A stretch of DNA of 64,000 nt from Paenibacillus nasutitermitis (GCF_014641075.1 NZ_BMHP01000002.1:682001-746000), one strand, 5' to 3'; counted from the stretch's first letter, positions 34,244 through 43,918 are shown. Notes: generated by a model from the sequence alone, not told the origin. Made by a program: numbers and translations.

Positions 34244-35458
34244 TTATTCGTGCAAGGAAAATTTCGCATGAAGCGCCCGCAGCGCATCTACCATGAAATT
34301 CTCATGCACCAGTACCCAGATCGTAGTATTGGAATCCGCTGATTGCAAAATCTGAATTCCTGATTCGGTCAGCGCCTCCACGATCTTGGCCATAATGCCG
34401 GGTACACCGTTCATCCCTCCGCCGATGACGGATATTTTGGCGCATCCGGTCACCACGGCCGGATCGTATCCGATTGCCTGCAGGACAGCGACAGCCTGTT
34501 CCGCATCCTGATCAAAAACCGTATAAACCGCCCCTCCAGGGGTCACGTTAATAAAATCCACACTGATGTGATGTCGAGCCATTGCCTGGAAAACCTGAAG
34601 CTGCACATCGTTATGCCCGTCCTGCGCATGGACTGTAATTTGCGTTACTCCGCTTACATGGGCAACACCGGTCACATGACGGTCGCGCACAGCCGCCCTT
34701 TGGTTGAAATCCAGCGAATCCGTAACGAGCGTTCCCTCATCCTCCGAGAAAGTTGAACGTACGCGAAGAGGGATCCTGGCCTGTTGGGCAATCTCCACAG
34801 CGCGGGGATGAATGACTTTAGCCCCCTGCCGGGCCATATTGCAAATCTCGGTATAGCCAACAACCGATAAAGCCCTGGCATCTTTAACGATCCGGGGATC
34901 AGCTGTCAGTATACCGTTCACATCGGTATAGATATCGACTCTCTCCGCCTTCAGGGCGGCACCGATCGCGGTTGCAGAAGTATCGCTTCCACCGCGTCCA
35001 AGGGTTGTCATTTCACCGGCTTCCGTCATTCCCTGAAACCCGGTGACGATCAAAACATGACCATCCTGCAGCGATTGCAGCATTCGATCCGTGCGTATTT
35101 CGACAATACGAGCACGTCCGAATTGACTATCCGTTATAATCCCCGCCGCACCGCCCGTCAAAGCTACGGCTGGTATCGAATGGGCATGCAAGAGTCCGCA
35201 AAGCATCGCAGCCGAGATTATTTCTCCGCAACCAAGAAGCATATCGCGTTCTCTGGCTGGCAAGCCTGCGCTATGATTGGGCAAAAGCGAGAGCAGCGTG
35301 TCCGTAGCATAAGGATCACCGCGCCGCCCCATTGCAGAGACGACAACGACGAGCTGGTGCTGTCGTTGCCGCTCTCTTTCAATATGACGAACAACAAAGG
35401 CTCTAGCTTCATCAGTGGAAAGCGAAGTCCCACCAAATTTCTGGACGAGGATGCGCAT
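34244..35458 (-). CDS. dapG: aspartate kinase I
   Basis: DapG phosphorylates aspartate, opening the pathway to DAP, lysine, threonine and methionine. The 404-residue protein has the kinase signature KFGGTS near the N-terminus, the TLGRGGSDTSA substrate loop (about 160) and two C-terminal ACT domains for feedback control. In B. subtilis this isozyme is inhibited by meso-DAP; that is inferred here from the same gene order. I choose the ATG at 35458, 7 nt after GGAGG; an in-frame TTG at 35464 is too close to that site. It follows asd and precedes dapA. Confidence 0.95.
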   Translation of the reverse strand: MRILVQKFGGTSLSTDEARAFVVRHIERERQRQHQLVVVVSAMGRRGDPYATDTLLSLLPNHSAGLPARERDMLLGCGEIISAAMLCGLLHAHSIPAVALTGGAAGIITDSQFGRARIVEIRTDRMLQSLQDGHVLIVTGFQGMTEAGEMTTLGRGGSDTSATAIGAALKAERVDIYTDVNGILTADPRIVKDARALSVVGYTEICNMARQGAKVIHPRAVEIAQQARIPLRVRSTFSEDEGTLVTDSLDFNQRAAVRDRHVTGVAHVSGVTQITVHAQDGHNDVQLQVFQAMARHHISVDFINVTPGGAVYTVFDQDAEQAVAVLQAIGYDPAVVTGCAKISVIGGGMNGVPGIMAKIVEALTESGIQILQSADSNTTIWVLVHENFMVDALRALHAKFSLHE

Positions 35459-35540
35459 TGTCAAACCTCCGTATCCGTTACTTTAAAGAAAGGAACCGGA
35501 TCGTTCTCGTTTGACCAACCGCTCACGTGCACATCTGTTG

Positions 35541-36578
35541 TTATTTACCGATTGCGATATATTCCGCAATTTGAACTGCGTTCCAGGCTGCACCCTTGAG
35601 CAGATTGTCGGAAACGATCCACATATTGAGACCGCGGGGAGACCCGAAATCACGGCGCAGACGGCCCACAAACACATCGGGTTTGCCAACTGCATCCGTA
35701 GCAAGCGGGTACTTCTGATTGGCAGGATCGTCGACCAGAACAAGACCTGGAGCGTCTGCCAGCAGTTGCTTAACTTCTTCCAGATCATAATCGTTTTTCA
35801 ATTCCACATAAACCGACTCCGAATGACCATTAACAACAGGAATGCGTACACAGGTTGCCGTTACGTCGATCGATTCGTCATCCAGAATTTTTTTGGTTTC
35901 GCGGATCATTTTCATTTCTTCCAACGTATATCCGTTGTCCTGAAACTTATCGATCTGGGGAATAGCATTAAAAGCGATCTGATGCTTTACCGGAAGCGAG
36001 CCAACTGGCAGAATATCCGGAACCAGCTCGTTGCCCTCCAGCACTTCGCGCGTTTGACGCAGCATCTCGTCAATTGCCCGGCTGCCTGCCCCGGATACGG
36101 CTTGATACGTTGAGACGATAATGCGGGATATGCCGTATCGGTCCAGCAGCGGCTTAAGTGCTGCTACCATCTGAATCGTCGAACAATTGGGATTCGCAAT
36201 CAGACCCTTGTGCTCGCTTACCTTATCAATATTCACTTCTGGCACAACGAGCGGGGTTTCAGGATCCATCCTGAACGCATTGGTGTTATCGATGCAAATC
36301 GCTCCATGCTCAATCGCATGAGGCGCAAGCTCCTTGGTAACATCGCCGCCGGCACTGAACAAGGCGATTTCCACACCCTCAAAGCTTTCCGGCTTTGCTT
36401 CTTCCACTATATGCTCCTGTCCCTTGAACATAATCTTCGTGCCGGCTGAGCGTTTTGAAGACAGCAGTTTTAATCCGGCAATCGGAAAGTTCCTTTTCTC
36501 AAGCAGACCCAAGATTTGTTCCCCTACTGCGCCTGTTGCCCCAACGACGGCAACGTTAAACAATTTTTGATTCGACAT
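35541..36578 (-). CDS. asd: aspartate-semialdehyde dehydrogenase
   Basis: Asd reduces aspartyl phosphate to aspartate semialdehyde. The 345-residue protein has an NADP-binding GATGAVG (13-19), the catalytic Cys132 in ANPNCSTIQ, and the HSESV and RGL substrate elements downstream. AAAGGAG lies 8 nt before the ATG at 36578. A 166 bp gap separates it from dpaB and contains a possible sigma-A promoter (36671-36699), so asd-dapG-dapA can probably be expressed in growing cells independently of the sporulation promoter ahead of dpaA. Confidence 0.97.
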   Translation of the reverse strand: MSNQKLFNVAVVGATGAVGEQILGLLEKRNFPIAGLKLLSSKRSAGTKIMFKGQEHIVEEAKPESFEGVEIALFSAGGDVTKELAPHAIEHGAICIDNTNAFRMDPETPLVVPEVNIDKVSEHKGLIANPNCSTIQMVAALKPLLDRYGISRIIVSTYQAVSGAGSRAIDEMLRQTREVLEGNELVPDILPVGSLPVKHQIAFNAIPQIDKFQDNGYTLEEMKMIRETKKILDDESIDVTATCVRIPVVNGHSESVYVELKNDYDLEEVKQLLADAPGLVLVDDPANQKYPLATDAVGKPDVFVGRLRRDFGSPRGLNMWIVSDNLLKGAAWNAVQIAEYIAIGK

Positions 36579-36670
36579 GTAGTCGTCTCCTTTCAAAATG
36601 AAACTTATGTCAAGGATTGCTCCAATTGCATACGAAATATAAATAAAAAATAATCCTCATTGCGCCGCCG

Positions 36671-36699
36671 TAATTAAGCGTGCGGGTTCTCACGATCAA
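36671..36699 (-). promoter_or_regulatory. possible sigma-A promoter for asd-dapG-dapA
   Basis: TTGATC (36694-36699) and TAATTA (36671-36676), 17 nt apart on the minus strand, in the dpaB-asd gap. A TTGAGCGCTCAA palindrome overlaps the region just upstream. Confidence 0.4.
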
Positions 36700-36744
36700 C
36701 CCTTGAGCGCTCAAAAAATTTAACGTTTGCATCCCGTATGGAAA

Positions 36745-37332
36745 TCAGGCTCGTTCTATCAGCAAAGGCTGGAGCTGCTTCCCTTGCAGCGCCGCTTCAC
36801 AGGCCTCAGGGACGAGTTCCATCTTCGCGACAAGCGAGTTCGGCTTTTGCACCGGATTATCTTGACCGAACGGAACAAAATATACATTCTTGCAAACAAG
36901 TAGTTTGGCGATATTTGCCGCATTCAGCCCGAGGCCGTCATTGGTGGAGATGGCGAGGACCAGGGGACGTTGATTCCGCATTTGAGCTTTGGCTGCCATG
37001 AGTACGGGACTGTCCGTCATCGCATTGGCCAGCTTGCTGGTCGTGTTGCCCGTGCAGGGCGCGATAACCATCACATCAAGCAGCTTGGAGGGTCCAAGCG
37101 GCTCAGCATCCACAATCGTCGAAATAATATCATTGCCTGTTATCGCCTTCAATTGACGCTGCCAATCTGCGGATGTGCCGAACCTTGTGTCTGTGGTCAT
37201 CAACGTCTGCGTAACGATAGGAACCACATTGGCTCCCTCGTCGATAAACCGCTGAATAACCGGCATGACTTCCGCAAACGTACAATGTGATCCCGATAAG
37301 GCATAGCCTACCGTTTTGCCTTGCCATTTCAT
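36745..37332 (-). CDS. dpaB: dipicolinate synthase subunit B
   Basis: DpaB (SpoVFB) is the flavoprotein-like subunit of dipicolinate synthase, which oxidises dihydrodipicolinate in the mother cell to produce the DPA of the spore core. The 195-residue protein has the flavoprotein fold of the HFCD family (GYALSGSHCTF, VIAPCTGNTTSKLANAMTD). It overlaps dpaA by 4 bp (ATGA), so the subunits are made together. GGGGG lies 8 nt upstream of the ATG. Confidence 0.96.
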   Translation of the reverse strand: MKWQGKTVGYALSGSHCTFAEVMPVIQRFIDEGANVVPIVTQTLMTTDTRFGTSADWQRQLKAITGNDIISTIVDAEPLGPSKLLDVMVIAPCTGNTTSKLANAMTDSPVLMAAKAQMRNQRPLVLAISTNDGLGLNAANIAKLLVCKNVYFVPFGQDNPVQKPNSLVAKMELVPEACEAALQGKQLQPLLIERA

Positions 37333-38228
37333 TGCTCATTCCCCCGTTGCCTGGTATCTTCACTGATCAACCGACTTAAACAATCCGCAATGATTCGTCC
37401 AGCGGTTTTCGGTGCGACGATACCTGGTAGACCGGGGGCGAGCAACGCTTTAATGCCCCGCTTCTCGGCAAAGCGAAAATCCGTTCCGCCCGGCTTGGAA
37501 GCGAGGTCGATAATGACCGCTCGCGAAGGCAAATTCGCTATAATTTGCGCTGTGACTATCATAGTCGGAATTGTATTAAAAAGCAAGTCAATATTACTCA
37601 CATACTGTTGTAAACTCGTGATATAAAACGGCTCAAAACCCATCTCTGAAGCTCTTGCAAAATGCTCTTCCCGTCTCACTCCAACCTTCACTTTCGCACC
37701 CAGTCCTTGCAGCGTTCTCGCCATCGTCATACCCGTCCGGCCCATGCCCAGCACCATGCACGAGGAGCCATGCAGCGTAATATCCGTGTTCTGGATCGCC
37801 ATCATGACGGCGCCTTCTGCTGTCGGGATCGAATTATAAATGGCCACATCGTCACGATCGAACAGCTCCACAAGAGCAATTCCCTGCCTCTCGCAAGCCT
37901 GACGCAAATAAGGTTTTGCCATTCCCGCATAAATCTTGCAATGCTTGGGCAGCAAAGCGATGTGATCTTCCGTCAAAATCAGCTCGCGATCACTGAAAAC
38001 AGCCGTGATTGTACCATCATCATCGGTCCCGACCGCTGGAAGCACCAGGGCGTCGGCATTCACAAATAAATCGCCGCTCAGTTCGGCGCGTATGGCTCCA
38101 TCGAGCGGGGTGTGAAGCTGGTCAAAGCCAGCAACCGATACGGTCGCATCCAATTCGGTCAGCTTGCGGATAACCTCAAGCTGCCTCGCATCGCCACCCA
38201 GCAGCACGACCTGAACCCCTGTCAGCAT
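37329..38228 (-). CDS. dpaA: dipicolinate synthase subunit A
   Basis: DpaA (SpoVFA) is the dehydrogenase-like subunit. The 299-residue protein has an N-terminal Rossmann-type segment (VVLLGGDARQLEVIRKL) and a second NAD(P)-binding motif VLGMGRTGMTMAR near residue 158. The ATG at 38228 has AAAGGAG about 11 nt upstream; a longer reading to 38270 is not supported. A sigma-K-like promoter sits 62-88 nt upstream (38290-38316), fitting mother-cell expression late in sporulation. Confidence 0.95.
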   Translation of the reverse strand: MLTGVQVVLLGGDARQLEVIRKLTELDATVSVAGFDQLHTPLDGAIRAELSGDLFVNADALVLPAVGTDDDGTITAVFSDRELILTEDHIALLPKHCKIYAGMAKPYLRQACERQGIALVELFDRDDVAIYNSIPTAEGAVMMAIQNTDITLHGSSCMVLGMGRTGMTMARTLQGLGAKVKVGVRREEHFARASEMGFEPFYITSLQQYVSNIDLLFNTIPTMIVTAQIIANLPSRAVIIDLASKPGGTDFRFAEKRGIKALLAPGLPGIVAPKTAGRIIADCLSRLISEDTRQRGNEQ

Positions 38229-38289
38229 AAGGGTATCACTCCTTTCTCCCTTCATCCTTAACGACACCATAGTCCCCTCGGATATAGAT

Positions 38290-38316
38290 TATCTTATGCC
38301 GCCGCCCAAAAGGGGT
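38290..38316 (-). promoter_or_regulatory. sigma-K-type promoter of dpaAB
   Basis: On the minus strand the -10 CATAAGATA (38290-38298) matches CATAnnnTA, and an AC pair (38315-38316) lies 16 nt upstream, as in sigma-K promoters. Confidence 0.5.
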
Positions 38317-38406
38317 GAAAACCAAAATGAATCCAATGCGGGCTTGCCTCTTCCCCAATCAGCGAAACTTCAGGAATTTACCTGATTCCCGGGCTTATGA
38401 AGACAA

Positions 38407-38434
38407 AATAAAAAACCCGATACGGCGTATCGGG
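38407..38434 (-). terminator. intrinsic terminator after dut
   Basis: Perfect 8 bp stem CCCGATAC/GTATCGGG with a 3 nt loop (38416-38423 with 38427-38434), followed by TTTTTTATTTT on the minus strand. Confidence 0.85.
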
Positions 38435-38488
38435 CCCCTGCTGAAATTATATAATTTGACGTATGCATCCATTCAAATGAACAGACCA

Positions 38489-38932
38489 TTAAACTCCGGT
38501 ATGTCCAAAGCCGCCTGTCCCGCGTACAGTGTCCGGCAGCTCATCGACTTCCGCAATCTGTACAGCCGGAACAACTTGAAACAGCATTTGGGCGATTCTT
38601 TCGCCCCGCTCGATAATGAATGGCTCCTGGCCCAGATTAATGAGGAGAACCTTAACTTCTCCCCGGTAATCCGCATCGATTGTGCCGGGCGAATTCAAGC
38701 ATGTGATACCATGCTTGTATGCCAGTCCGCTGCGGGGACGAATCTGGGCCTCCAGCTCAGCCGGCATAGCCATGGAGAAGCCGGTCGGAATCAGCTTGCG
38801 CTCACCGGGATTCAGCGTTACAGGTTCGGCCACAGCAGCATGAAGGTCAAAACCTGCTGCCCATTCTGACATTTTGCGTGGAAGCGGCACTTCTTCCTGG
38901 CCTGGGAGCCGTTTAAACAATACTTGAAACAA
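38489..38932 (-). CDS. dut: dUTP diphosphatase
   Basis: Dut hydrolyses dUTP to dUMP, keeping uracil out of DNA. The 147-residue protein shows all five trimeric dUTPase motifs: AAGFDLHAA, PRSGLAYKHG, the catalytic GTIDADYRGEV, RGERIAQM and the C-terminal RGTGGFGHTG. A TTG start at 38932 is selected because GGGAGGG lies about 8 nt upstream and the length then fits the family; the longer frame to 38968 would add twelve residues. The start lies 20 bp inside the 3' end of mlpA. B. subtilis has ymxH, not dut, in this neighbourhood. Confidence 0.93.
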   Translation of the reverse strand: MFQVLFKRLPGQEEVPLPRKMSEWAAGFDLHAAVAEPVTLNPGERKLIPTGFSMAMPAELEAQIRPRSGLAYKHGITCLNSPGTIDADYRGEVKVLLINLGQEPFIIERGERIAQMLFQVVPAVQIAEVDELPDTVRGTGGFGHTGV

Positions 38933-40178
38933 GGCTATCCCTCCCCAATGCGGCAGCCGCTTTATCACTGGTTCCTACCATAGCAACTGCAAATGGCACA
39001 CTGAGCATTCTTTTAGTGACGGCCTGGATATCACTCATTTGTACCGAATCGATACGTGAAAGCATTTCATCCAGCGTATAATGCCGGCCGAGCATCAGCT
39101 CGTTCTTGCCGAGCCGGTTCATCCGGCTGCTGGTGCTTTCTAAGCTAAGAATCAGGCTGCCCTTCAACTGCTCTTTGCCCCGGTGGAGCTCGCTGTCCGA
39201 TAAGCCCTTGGAGGCCAGATCATGCAGCTGTTCCAGCGTGAGATCCAGCACATCTTTGGTCTGTTTCGGAGCGGTTCCGGCATATATCGTGAACAAGCCG
39301 CTATCCGCATAAGATGTATGATACGAATAAACAGAATACGCCAAGCCGCGTTTTTCGCGGATTTCCTGAAACAGTCTCGAACTCATCCCGCCGCCCATGG
39401 CATTGTTCAGCAGAATCATGGCATACAGCTGGGGATCTGCAATCGAGCAGCCCGGGAACGAGAGGCAGATATGATTTTGTTCCGTTTTTTTCTTATGAAA
39501 TAAATATTGGCCGTTAAAAGCCGGGACGCCCAAAGCGTTTTCCGTGCCTTTATTCGTAAACCTGCCGAACTGCTTCTCAAGCAGCTCCAGCAGAGGGCCT
39601 TCCTCGACATTGCCGGCCACACTAATAACCGTATTATCGATGCGGTAGTGATCGCGCATGTAGCTGCGCAGCGAATCGCCGTCCATTGCATTCAACCGAT
39701 CTTCCAGTCCCAAAATCGAATAGGCAAGCGGATGGTCGCCATAAGAGGCGCGCGATGCTTCGTCATGGACCTTATCATCCGGCGTATCTTCATACATCGA
39801 GATTTCCTCAAGAATAACATTTTTCTCTTTGCTTAGTTCACCGGCATCCATTTCCGACTCAAAAAACATGTCCGCGAGCGCATCAACCGCTATCGGCAGA
39901 TGCTGATCCAGCACCTTGGCAAAATAGCAGGTGTACTCTTTCGCTGTGAAGGCATTTACGTTACCGCCGATGCCATCAAATAAATCGGCAATGTCCTTGG
40001 CGCTTCTTCTGGGTGTCCCCTTAAAGAGCATATGCTCGATGAAATGGGAAACCCCGTTGTTTTCCGGCGTCTCGTTGCGCGAACCGGTCTTGACCCAGAT
40101 GCCGAAAGCTACGGAACGAAAAGTCGGGATATATTCCACAACCACGCGCAACCCGTTGCTAAGTGTATAATTGTTCAC
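38913..40178 (-). CDS. mlpA: M16 zinc peptidase MlpA (YmxG)
   Basis: The 421-residue protein is an M16 peptidase with intact HFIEH (His45, Glu48, His49) and the third ligand in ILEEISMYED. The second domain has the conserved REKRGLAYSVYSY. It resembles mitochondrial processing peptidase beta subunits. In B. subtilis mlpA affects aprE expression through an unclear route. It begins with GTG, with AGGAGG 8 nt upstream. The leader is unusual: directly before the ribosome site begins a 109 bp tandem repeat array (40194-40500). It overlaps the dut start. Confidence 0.94.
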   Translation of the reverse strand: MNNYTLSNGLRVVVEYIPTFRSVAFGIWVKTGSRNETPENNGVSHFIEHMLFKGTPRRSAKDIADLFDGIGGNVNAFTAKEYTCYFAKVLDQHLPIAVDALADMFFESEMDAGELSKEKNVILEEISMYEDTPDDKVHDEASRASYGDHPLAYSILGLEDRLNAMDGDSLRSYMRDHYRIDNTVISVAGNVEEGPLLELLEKQFGRFTNKGTENALGVPAFNGQYLFHKKKTEQNHICLSFPGCSIADPQLYAMILLNNAMGGGMSSRLFQEIREKRGLAYSVYSYHTSYADSGLFTIYAGTAPKQTKDVLDLTLEQLHDLASKGLSDSELHRGKEQLKGSLILSLESTSSRMNRLGKNELMLGRHYTLDEMLSRIDSVQMSDIQAVTKRMLSVPFAVAMVGTSDKAAAALGRDSLVSSIV

Positions 40179-40193
40179 TTTGTTTCCTCCTAA

Positions 40194-40500
40194 AAGTTAT
40201 GCGAAGCAAAACTTGCTTCGTAAGCATTTGCCTAGAGTTTTCTGCTTTCTTCATGGAATGCTTCTCTGCAAGCAGAAAAATCACTTCGAAAGCGTAATCT
40301 GAAGTTATGCGAAGCAAAACTTGCTTCGTAAGCATTTGCCTAGAGTTTTCTGCTTTCTTCATGGAATGCTTCTTAAGCAAGCAGAAAAATCACTTCGAAA
40401 GCGTAATCTGAAGTTATGCGAAGCAAAACTTGCTTCGTAAGCATTTGCCTAGCGTTTTCTGCTTTCTTCATGGAATGCTTCTTAAGCAAGCAGTCTGCTT
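40194..40500 (-). repeat. tandem 108-109 bp hairpin-rich repeat, about 2.8 copies
   Basis: Copies begin at 40194, 40302 and 40411 (AAGTTATGCGAAGC) and are nearly identical; the third ends near 40495. Each unit carries two inverted repeats: CGAAGCAA/TTGCTTCG with a 3 nt loop, and TTTTCTGCTT/AAGCAGAAAA about 20 nt apart. No open frame in it has a ribosome site or known family. With the remaining bases to 40542 it fills the 364 bp between ylxY and mlpA. Confidence 0.9.
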
Positions 40501-40542
40501 TGCTCCAAGCCCCTAAAAATCAATGACTCCACTATATCAAAA

Positions 40543-41538
40543 TTAAGTCCCCGCCTCAACCAGGCGAACTCTTTTCGTGGATAAGGTTTCACTGACTGTC
40601 CCCAGCAGCAAGCCTTTATGTTTGATCGCGGCGATCATACCAGGCAGCGCTTCGCTTGAGGAATCGGTAGGATGCAGAAGAATAAGTGAGCCAGGCTCGA
40701 CGCGAGTCCTGATTTTATTAACGATAGAAGCTGCTGGAGGATGCTGCCAATCGACAGTATCAAGTGTCCATAACACGGTTTTAAGCCCCTGTTCGGCCGC
40801 AACTTCGACCGTCATTTGATTAAAGTCCCCCGAAGGCGGCGCAAACCATACATTGTTCACGTTCAGCGTGGACTTCAGCAGCGCTTCGGTTTTAGCAATT
40901 TCATTGTAAGCGGTCTGCCGGTCCAGCCTGCTCATATTAGGATGCGTGTAGGCATGATTGGAAAGCTCATGTCCGTAGGACTGGATCAGGCGGGCCATAT
41001 CGGTATTTTTTTTCAGCCATGTTCCATCCAAAAAGAAGGTGGCTTTCACATTATGCTGCTCCAGCGTCTTGAGCATCGGTTCCAAAAATTCATTGCCCCA
41101 TGCCACATTGATCATAAGCGCAACCATCGGTTTATTCGGATTGCCTTTATAGATGGGCTGCCGGCCGAGCTGCTCCAGACTGACAGCCGGCGTAATTTCT
41201 CTGTACATATATCGGATCGGAGCATGCTCCGGTGCATCCTTCATGAGCCGATAGGTTTGATCAACATCAACCTCCAGGCCGTTATAGCCTGGAATGGCCT
41301 TCCACACGTGATCGAGCTTTGCGTCAACGGGATCGATACGGCGTTTGATGGCTTCCTTCTCGATGGTTTCCTTCAACAGTCGTTTGCCAGGATCTGCGGC
41401 AATATCCGAACCGAGGGTGGAAGTAAACGTCCCCTGCTTCAACGCCGCCACATAAGCCGACAAATCGCCATTCATCCCGAAGACCAGCAGCAGCGTACAC
41501 ATGAAAACGGCCATGATGATCGATTTTTTCAGCTTCAT
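40543..41538 (-). CDS. ylxY: polysaccharide deacetylase-like protein YlxY
   Basis: A 331-residue exported or membrane-anchored NodB-fold protein: signal/anchor at 1-28, an alpha-helical stalk, then the NodB domain from about residue 140. Motif 2 is kept (LSNHAYTHPNMSRL with the two His), and FFLDGTWLKKN and a late LLHPT element are present. The catalytic TFDDG motif is replaced by MINVAWGN, so it lacks the usual aspartates and may be inactive as a deacetylase, as I recall for the YlxY group. The ATG at 41538 follows GGGAGAAGCG. It lies after pnp as in B. subtilis. Confidence 0.88.
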   Translation of the reverse strand: MKLKKSIIMAVFMCTLLLVFGMNGDLSAYVAALKQGTFTSTLGSDIAADPGKRLLKETIEKEAIKRRIDPVDAKLDHVWKAIPGYNGLEVDVDQTYRLMKDAPEHAPIRYMYREITPAVSLEQLGRQPIYKGNPNKPMVALMINVAWGNEFLEPMLKTLEQHNVKATFFLDGTWLKKNTDMARLIQSYGHELSNHAYTHPNMSRLDRQTAYNEIAKTEALLKSTLNVNNVWFAPPSGDFNQMTVEVAAEQGLKTVLWTLDTVDWQHPPAASIVNKIRTRVEPGSLILLHPTDSSSEALPGMIAAIKHKGLLLGTVSETLSTKRVRLVEAGT

Positions 41539-41647
41539 CGCTTCTCCCACCCTTCTTATTCATCCTATTATGGCTTGGTCCACAATATGTGAAGGATAAG
41601 AAAGAAACGTGTTTTCTTTATGTCACGCACCGCAAGCTCGGGTACAA

Positions 41648-41678
41648 ATAAAAAAAGAGACAGATGGAATCTGACTCT
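41648..41678 (-). terminator. intrinsic terminator after pnp
   Basis: Stem AGAGtCAGA/TCTGtCTCT with one mismatch (41656-41664 with 41670-41678), followed by TTTTTTATT on the minus strand. Confidence 0.7.
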
Positions 41679-41815
41679 TCTGGGACATTCAGAAAAGCGA
41701 TGCTTACGCATATGCACCCTTTCCTGAGTGTGGGTATAAAAGAAACGCGTACAGGCGATTAACCGGCATACCCGCTTCTTCCTGATTTAACGGTTCTATT
41801 GTGCTGGTGTCTCGA

Positions 41816-43918
41816 CTAGGATTGTGCTGGAGCTTCCGCCGCCAAAATCGCTTTACGGGAAAGGTTCACGCGTCCCTGCTGGTCGATCTCAGTCACTTTA
41901 ACCGTGATCTGATCGCCAATCTTAACAACATCCTCAACCTTAGCAACACGTTCGCTGGACAATTGAGAAATATGCACCAAACCATCTTTGCCTGGCAAAA
42001 TTTCAACAAAACAGCCGAACTTCTCGATACGTCTTACCGTTCCCAAATAAATTTCTCCGACAATAACCTCACGGACAATGCCTTCGATAATTTGTTTGGC
42101 CCGGTCAATCGCTTCCGCATTGGAAGAGGCAATAAAGACGGTTCCATCCTGCTCGATATCGATTTTCACGCCGGTTTCGTCAATAATTTTGTTAATAACT
42201 TTACCGCCGGCACCAATCACATCACGGATTTTGTCCGGATGAATGTTCATAATCACGATTTTTGGAGCATAAGGCGACAATTCCTTACGCGGCTCCTGCA
42301 TGATTTCAGTCATTTTTCCGAGAATATGCAAACGTCCCTGGCGTGCCTGTTCCAGTGATTCTTCAAGAATGGCACGGTCGATACCGTTTATTTTGATATC
42401 CATTTGAATGGCGGTAACACCCTTAGCCGTACCCGCAACTTTAAAGTCCATATCCCCGAGATGATCTTCCATACCCTGAATATCACTCAGAATGGCAAAA
42501 TGATCGCCATCTTTGATCAGGCCCATGGCAATACCCGCAACAGGAGCTTTAATCGGCACCCCGGCATCCATCATCGCCAGCGTGCTTGCGCAAATACTTG
42601 CTTGGCTGGTGGAGCCATTGGATTCCAGAACCTCAGATACAAGGCGGATCGCATACGGGAATTCCGTTTCCGATGGAATGACTTTCGACAAAGCCCTTTC
42701 GCCAAGCGCGCCATGCCCAATCTCGCGGCGTCCCGGAGGACGGAGCGGTCTGGCTTCGCCTACACTGAACGGAGGGAAATTGTAATGATGCATGAAGCGT
42801 TTGGTTTCAGCCAAATCGATTCCGTCCAGAATCTGCACATCCCCAAGCGGGCCAAGCGTACAAATACTTAGAGCCTGCGTTTGTCCGCGGGTAAACAATC
42901 CGGATCCATGGGTACGCGGCAGAATGGCAACGTCGCAGTCGATCGGACGGATTTCACTCAAGGCTCGTCCATCCGGACGTACTTTATCATGAGTGATCAA
43001 ACGTCTTACTTCTTCTTTGACGATATCGTACAGCACTTCTTTCACATCACCCAGCAGCTCAGGAGTTTCCGCGTATTGCTCTTCAAAGTGAGCCACAGTC
43101 TGAGCATTGACTTGATCGATAGCTTCCTGTCTGGCATGCTTCTCGATAATGCGGACGGCTTCCACCAGTTGAGCGGACGCGTAATCACGAACGGCTTTGC
43201 TGACCTGCTCGTCACTCGCATGCAGCTTGACTTCCATTTTGGTTTTGCCGGCCAAGCCGTGGAGCTCCTCGATGGTCGCGACAATCTTCTTGATTTCGTC
43301 ATGACCAAACATGATCGCTTCCAGGATAACCGATTCGGGTACTTCATTCGCTTCCGCTTCAACCATCATAATGGCATCCTTCGTTCCGGAAACGACGACA
43401 TAAACCTCGCTTACCTTCTCCTGTTCAACGGTAGGGTTAATAATAAACTCCCCGTCAATACGGCCGACAATAACCCCGCCGATTGGTCCGTTGAAAGGCA
43501 GATCCGAAATGGTCAGTGCAGCGGATGTACCGATCATTGCCGCGATTTCGGGAGTGCAATCCTGATCCACGCTCATGACGATATTGGCAATCTGCACATC
43601 ATTGCGGAAACCGTCAGGAAACAAGGGACGAATCGGGCGGTCAGTCAAACGGCTGGAAAGAATCGCTTTTTCGCTGGGGCGTCCTTCCCGTTTAATAAAT
43701 CCTCCAGGAATTTTGCCGACTGCATATAAACGCTCTTCATAATTGACTGTTAACGGAAAAAAATCGAGCGGTTTAGGCTCATTGGATGCCACGACTGTAC
43801 ACAATACAACCGTCTCGCCATATTTAACCGTAACTGCTGCGTTTGCCTGTTTGGCCAGCCGCCCCGTTTCCAGTATGAGCGGACGCCCGCCTAACGTCAT
43901 TTCTACACGTTGTAACAT
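41816..43918 (-). CDS. pnp: polyribonucleotide nucleotidyltransferase (PNPase)
   Basis: PNPase degrades RNA 3' to 5' by phosphorolysis and is a main exonuclease in Firmicutes. The 700-residue protein has two RNase PH domains, the second with the active site ([34 protein letters not shown]-type segment), then a KH domain ([16 protein letters not shown]) and an S1 domain ([16 protein letters not shown]). AGGAGGGG lies before the ATG at 43918; the longer frame to 44014 includes upstream leader. It follows rpsO, with a hairpin terminator between, the classical arrangement. Confidence 0.97.
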   Translation of the reverse strand: MLQRVEMTLGGRPLILETGRLAKQANAAVTVKYGETVVLCTVVASNEPKPLDFFPLTVNYEERLYAVGKIPGGFIKREGRPSEKAILSSRLTDRPIRPLFPDGFRNDVQIANIVMSVDQDCTPEIAAMIGTSAALTISDLPFNGPIGGVIVGRIDGEFIINPTVEQEKVSEVYVVVSGTKDAIMMVEAEANEVPESVILEAIMFGHDEIKKIVATIEELHGLAGKTKMEVKLHASDEQVSKAVRDYASAQLVEAVRIIEKHARQEAIDQVNAQTVAHFEEQYAETPELLGDVKEVLYDIVKEEVRRLITHDKVRPDGRALSEIRPIDCDVAILPRTHGSGLFTRGQTQALSICTLGPLGDVQILDGIDLAETKRFMHHYNFPPFSVGEARPLRPPGRREIGHGALGERALSKVIPSETEFPYAIRLVSEVLESNGSTSQASICASTLAMMDAGVPIKAPVAGIAMGLIKDGDHFAILSDIQGMEDHLGDMDFKVAGTAKGVTAIQMDIKINGIDRAILEESLEQARQGRLHILGKMTEIMQEPRKELSPYAPKIVIMNIHPDKIRDVIGAGGKVINKIIDETGVKIDIEQDGTVFIASSNAEAIDRAKQIIEGIVREVIVGEIYLGTVRRIEKFGCFVEILPGKDGLVHISQLSSERVAKVEDVVKIGDQITVKVTEIDQQGRVNLSRKAILAAEAPAQS

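Noticed and set aside
36700-36715. TTGAGCGCTCAA palindrome as a terminator after dpaB
   Set aside because: The T run lies before, not after, the palindrome in the direction of transcription; it could be a protein site but nothing else supports it.
40159-40380. Minus-strand frame with an internally repeated peptide (KHSMKKAENSRQMLTK)
   Set aside because: The peptide repetition only reflects the DNA tandem repeat; the frame lacks a ribosome site and runs into mlpA's start.
40194-40500. CRISPR array
   Set aside because: The unit is 109 bp without unique spacers, and no cas gene is present.
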